64,000 nt of DNA from Ochrobactrum teleogrylli (GTDB lineage: Bacteria; Pseudomonadota; Alphaproteobacteria; Rhizobiales; Rhizobiaceae): positions 118,396 through 182,395 of the forward strand of contig NZ_VEWL01000010.1 of NCBI RefSeq assembly GCF_006376685.1. The letters are read 5' to 3'. Below are positions 60,805-64,000 of the stretch, piece by piece (positions within the stretch are counted from its first letter, which is position 1; the number at the start of each line of letters is the position of its first letter). The notes under the pieces were generated by a model. It saw only the letters and a program-made list of their open reading frames with translations. It did not search any database and was not told the origin of the DNA. Position numbers and translations under genes: made by a program.

Positions 60805-61395
60805 TCAGGCGTGAAGATATTTCACAGCAAAAAACAGGGCGATCAGCAAGACCGCCACGGCGCTGGCGATCAGGCCAAGGCGCTTTTCGATAAAATGGCG
60901 GATCGGCTCGCCATAACGGCGCAGCAGCCAGGCCAGGAAATAGAAGCGCGCACCGCGCGCAACAATGGCCGATGCGATGAACAGCCAGATATTGACGCCA
61001 GCCGCTCCCGACAGGATTGTCACAACCTTGATCGGCGGGAGATGGGCGAGGCCCGATGTGATCAGCATCAGCAAAATGGTGTCGGCGCTGGTCGTGCCGC
61101 GCAGTTGCTCGAACGTATCCAGCTTGCCATACATTTCCAGCACCGGCTTGGCGATCTGTTCATAGGCATGATAGCCGAGATACCAGCCTGCGATGCCGCC
61201 CAGCACCGATGCAACGGTTGCGATGAAGGCATAGCGCCAGGCGCGTTCCGGACGAGCCAGCGCCATCGGCAGGAACAGAACGTCTGCCGGGACAAGGAAA
61301 ACCGAACTCTCCACGAAAGCGATGATCGCCAGCCACCATTCGGCTGATTTTCTTGCGGCAAGCGAAATAGTCCAGTCGTATAGGCGGCGCAGCAT
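60805..61395 (-). CDS. YqaA/DedA-like (VTT domain) membrane protein
   Basis: 196 residues from MLRRLYDWTISLA. VESSVFLVPADVLFLPMALA and VLGGIAGWYLGYHAYEQIAK are the SNARE-associated/DedA signatures (here the YqaA branch), and GAAGVNIWLFIASAIVARGA the second half. Possible lipid scramblase or half-transporter; role unknown. 109 nt below the gabD stop, with the gabD terminator between. Confidence 0.85.
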   Translation of the reverse strand: MLRRLYDWTISLAARKSAEWWLAIIAFVESSVFLVPADVLFLPMALARPERAWRYAFIATVASVLGGIAGWYLGYHAYEQIAKPVLEMYGKLDTFEQLRGTTSADTILLMLITSGLAHLPPIKVVTILSGAAGVNIWLFIASAIVARGARFYFLAWLLRRYGEPIRHFIEKRLGLIASAVAVLLIALFFAVKYLHA

Positions 61396-61449
61396 GGATT
61401 GTCCGGATAATGTGCGGCGGATAGCCGTCGTTGCGGTTGCACCGTCTAT

Positions 61450-61487
61450 AAATAAAAAAGACGGCGCGAACAATCCGCACCGTCTCT
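61450..61487 (-). terminator. Terminator after gabD
   Basis: GACGGTGCG, loop, CGCGCCGTC on the minus strand with one mismatch, then TTTTTTATTT. Confidence 0.85.
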
Positions 61488-61504
61488 TCATTGGCTTATA
61501 TCAA

Positions 61505-62956
61505 TCAGCGCTTATAGGCGCTGCAGATATATTTGGTTTCGAGATATTCCTCGATGCCGTATTTGGAGCCTTCGCGACCAAGTCCGGATTGCTTGACGCC
61601 GCCGAACGGCGCGACTTCATTGGAGATCAGGCCGGTATTGTGGCCGACCATGCCGTATTCGAGCCCTTCGCTGACGCGGATCGCACGGCTGAAGTTCTCC
61701 GTATAGAAGTAAGCGGCGAGACCGAAGATCGTGTCGTTGGCCATGGCCAGCACTTCCTCTTCCGTGTCGAAGGCAAAGAGCGGCGCGAGCGGGCCGAAAG
61801 TTTCCTCCTGCGCAACGGCCATGTCCGAGGTCACGCCGGTGAGAACAGCCGGTTCGAAGAACAGGCCGCCCAGTTCCTTGCCGCCGGTGATGAGCTTTGC
61901 ACCCTTCGAAACCGCGTCTTCAATATGCGCCTTGACCTTGGTGATCGCCTTTTCCTCGATCATCGGGCCGATGACCACACCCGGTTCGGTGCCGTTGCCG
62001 ACCTTCAGCGCCTTGACCTTCTCCGCGAGCTTTTCAGCAAATTTGTCGTAAACGCCGCGCTGAACATAAATGCGGTTGGCGCAAACGCAGGTCTGACCGG
62101 CATTGCGATATTTGGAAATCATCGCGCCTTCGACAGCGGCGTCGAGATCGGCGTCGTCAAAGACGATGAATGGCGCATTGCCGCCGAGTTCCAGCGACAC
62201 TCTTTTGATCGTTGGTGCGCACTGGGCCATCAGCAGGCGGCCCACTTCTGTGGAGCCGGTGAAAGAGAGCTTGCGTACAGTATCATTGCTGGTGAGTTCC
62301 GCGCCGATTTCGCGTGCCTTGCCGGTCACGATCTGCAAGACACCGGCAGGGATGCCAGCCTTTTCAGCCAGCACGCCAAGCGCCAGAGCCGTCAGCGGGG
62401 TCAGATCGGCAGGACGCACGATCATCGTGCAGCCAGCCGCGAGTGCCGGTGCAGCCTTGCGGGTGATCATGGCGGCAGGGAAGTTCCACGGCGTGATCGC
62501 GGCGGTGACGCCAACCGGCTGGCGGATCACCGTCAGGCGCTGACCGGCCTGCGGGGCGGGGATGGTGTCGCCATAGACGCGCTTGGCTTCTTCCGCAAAC
62601 CATTCAATGAAAGACGCGGCATAAAGCACTTCACCGCGCGCTTCGGCCAAAGGCTTGCCCTGTTCCGATGTCATGATCAGCGCAATGTCATCGGCATTGG
62701 CGACAATGAGGTCGAACCACTTGCGCATGATGCCCGCGCGTTCCTTGGCGGTTTTCGCGGCCCAGGCGGGAAGCGCCTTGGCGGAGGCGTCGATGACTTC
62801 CTTGATCGTGTCTACCGACAGCGACGGAACCGTGCCGACCACAGAGCCATCAGCCGGGTTGGTGACATTAATGGTCTTGCCGTCAGCCGCGTCGATCCAG
62901 CGACCGTCGACCAGGCATTTCGATTGAAGCAGCGAAGGGTCTTTCAAGGTGATCAT
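61505..62956 (-). CDS. gabD: NAD(P)-dependent succinate-semialdehyde dehydrogenase
   Basis: 483 residues from MITLKDPSLL. VTAAITPWNFPAAMITRKAA is the cofactor-binding segment, SFTGSTEVGRLLM the GxGxG-like loop, VSLELGGNAPFIVF the Glu-general-base motif and NAGQTCVCANRIYV the active-site Cys. This is the GabD branch, oxidising succinic semialdehyde to succinate in GABA use. Divergent from an IclR regulator with two shared palindromes, so probably substrate-induced. Confidence 0.92.
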   Translation of the reverse strand: MITLKDPSLLQSKCLVDGRWIDAADGKTINVTNPADGSVVGTVPSLSVDTIKEVIDASAKALPAWAAKTAKERAGIMRKWFDLIVANADDIALIMTSEQGKPLAEARGEVLYAASFIEWFAEEAKRVYGDTIPAPQAGQRLTVIRQPVGVTAAITPWNFPAAMITRKAAPALAAGCTMIVRPADLTPLTALALGVLAEKAGIPAGVLQIVTGKAREIGAELTSNDTVRKLSFTGSTEVGRLLMAQCAPTIKRVSLELGGNAPFIVFDDADLDAAVEGAMISKYRNAGQTCVCANRIYVQRGVYDKFAEKLAEKVKALKVGNGTEPGVVIGPMIEEKAITKVKAHIEDAVSKGAKLITGGKELGGLFFEPAVLTGVTSDMAVAQEETFGPLAPLFAFDTEEEVLAMANDTIFGLAAYFYTENFSRAIRVSEGLEYGMVGHNTGLISNEVAPFGGVKQSGLGREGSKYGIEEYLETKYICSAYKR

Positions 62957-62991
62957 GTCTGATGTTCCGTCCCAGTCTTGCATGGATTGTT

Positions 62992-63026
62992 TGTTCAGTA
63001 TATTGAACACGCTTCGATATATTGAA
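62992..63026. promoter_or_regulatory. Paired palindromic operators between gabD and iclR
   Basis: Site 1 TGTTCAGTATATTGAACA (62992-63009) has perfect 6-bp arms. Site 2 TTCGATATATTGAA (63013-63026) shares the core TTC-N8-GAA, 18 bp further on. Both lie in the shared promoter region; binding by the IclR protein is inferred. Confidence 0.75.
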
Positions 63027-63109
63027 TTAAACAGATCATGGCGGCCAAAGTCAATCGGGAAGCCGATGATCTTGTCGGGCAGATGGCGTGTCAGCATAGG
63101 AATGAAACG

Positions 63110-63928
63110 ATGACCGAAGAGGCAGGTTCCCTCAAACTGGTTCCGGCGGTCATGCGCGCCGCACAGATACTGGATCTTATCGCCAAGGCCGGTGCCGGCA
63201 TGGGCGGGGCACTGAAACTATCCGATATTGCGCGTCAGGCCGGGCTGCCCAAAAGCAGCGTGCACGGGCTTTGCCAGACGCTGGTTCATCTGAAGCTTCT
63301 GAAGTTCAATAGCGACGGCAGCTTTTCCATGGGGCCACAATCGGTGCGCTGGGCAAATGCCTTTCTGGCGGGCAGCGATATTGTCGAAGTGTTTCATGAG
63401 GCGGTGGCGCAGGCAGAGGGGCTTGGCGCCTACACGCTGACGCTTTCTCATCTGGAGGGACCGGATGTCATTTATCTGTCCTGCCGCAATTCGTCCGCGC
63501 CGCTTGGGATAACGTTCCGCATCGGCATGCGCGTCCCCGCAGTCTTTACGGCAACGGGCAAGGCCATGCTCGCGGCAATGCCGAATGACGAGCGCGCACG
63601 TCATCTTCCCGCACATTGGCCGGAACTCGCTACACCAGCCAGCGTCGCTTCGCTGAAGGCGCTCGAAGGCGAGATGTCCGGCATAAGAGAGAAGGGCTAT
63701 TCCCTTGATGACGGCCAGTTGCGCGAAGGCATGTTCTGCATTGGCGCGGCAATCTACGAACAGCCAAACCGACCGAGCGCGGGGATTGCTCTTTCCATGA
63801 TGGCTGCAGAGGCCCGTCCTGAAGTGATTGAGGAGATTGGCAAACGGATGCGGGCGCTCGCGGATGATGTCGCCGAGCGAATGGGGTGGGCTTCCGCATC
63901 AGAATCGCCTGTTCAAATTGGTGAATAA
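63110..63928 (+). CDS. IclR-family transcriptional regulator
   Basis: 272 residues. N-terminal winged helix (VMRAAQILDLIAKAGAGMGG, LSDIARQAGLPKSSVHGLCQ) and a C-terminal effector domain (IYLSCRNSSAPLGITFRIGM, FTATGKAMLAAM, GYSLDDGQLREGMFCIGAAI). The ATG at 63110 is preferred over 63038. Divergent from gabD with two TTC-N8-GAA palindromes between, so it likely controls gabD and itself. Confidence 0.9.
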   Translation: MTEEAGSLKLVPAVMRAAQILDLIAKAGAGMGGALKLSDIARQAGLPKSSVHGLCQTLVHLKLLKFNSDGSFSMGPQSVRWANAFLAGSDIVEVFHEAVAQAEGLGAYTLTLSHLEGPDVIYLSCRNSSAPLGITFRIGMRVPAVFTATGKAMLAAMPNDERARHLPAHWPELATPASVASLKALEGEMSGIREKGYSLDDGQLREGMFCIGAAIYEQPNRPSAGIALSMMAAEARPEVIEEIGKRMRALADDVAERMGWASASESPVQIGE

Positions 63929-64000
63929 GGAGTAAATTTCGATCCTTATCCCTGTGGAAAAGAAAATCGCATTTTTATCGAAAGCTGTGTTGACAGTTTG

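Noticed and set aside
61322..62962. 546-residue open frame opposite gabD
   Set aside because: Shadow of gabD, which is full length with all catalytic motifs.

Overview
The window is a chromosomal segment of an alphaproteobacterium of the Brucella/Ochrobactrum group (Hyphomicrobiales). The case rests on gene content and order: a Mur-like Fur regulator near a phyR/nepR/rpoE1 general stress response cluster, an MbfA ferritin-VIT1 fusion preceded by an Irr-type ICE box, a serC-serA operon with the alphaproteobacterial serC leader, Omp25/31-like beta-barrels, and a 112-bp palindromic element resembling Brucella Bru-RS repeats. Species is not resolved. Protein names come from motif and family recognition by eye; no database search was run.

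Layout. 1-16.4 kb is core genome: 3' end of ftsH, glmM, two outer-membrane barrels, serC-serA, a GNAT, purA, an exported pyrophosphatase, an FtrA-type regulator divergent from a rhodanese, rpoH, an RluD-type pseudouridine synthase and tRNA-Glu(CTC). 16.43-30.42 kb is a 14-kb mobile element inserted in the 3' end of that tRNA, bounded by a 48-bp direct repeat and carrying its tyrosine integrase at the right end. 30.4-64 kb is core again: a small secreted protein, mur, the general stress response locus with two sensor kinases and small membrane proteins, exbB-exbD-tonB, macA-macB, two Tad-like proteins, dut, an Lrp regulator, mbfA, MFS and SulP transporters, two GNATs with an XRE-cupin regulator, glcB, gluQ, an AlkA-type glycosylase, an HNH protein, dsbB, a DedA-like protein, and gabD divergent from an IclR regulator.

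The mobile element is the unusual part. It has no terminase, portal or capsid gene and only a fragment of what looks like a large virion protein, so it is a decayed prophage or a phage-satellite-like island. It carries two different winged-helix, lambda-O-like replication genes, and each holds five spaced iterons inside its coding sequence (17975-18107 and 26507-26642). One of these genes is frameshifted at a run of nine A. A minus-strand run of small overlapping genes, ending in a GcrA-like protein, is controlled from a divergent region with four TGCT-N3-AGCA palindromes. Cargo includes a HigBA-type toxin-antitoxin pair and a three-gene plus-strand cluster (20613-22730) ending in a putative PD-(D/E)xK nuclease. 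That cluster is the best candidate for an undescribed (perhaps anti-phage) system.

Regulatory logic readable from the DNA includes EcfG-type promoters (GGAAC-N16/17-CGTT-like) before phyR, nepR and a DUF1328 gene; an ICE box before mbfA; a possible RirA box before exbB; paired palindromes between gabD and iclR; paired operators over the higBA promoter; and the serC leader that sequesters the serC ribosome binding site.
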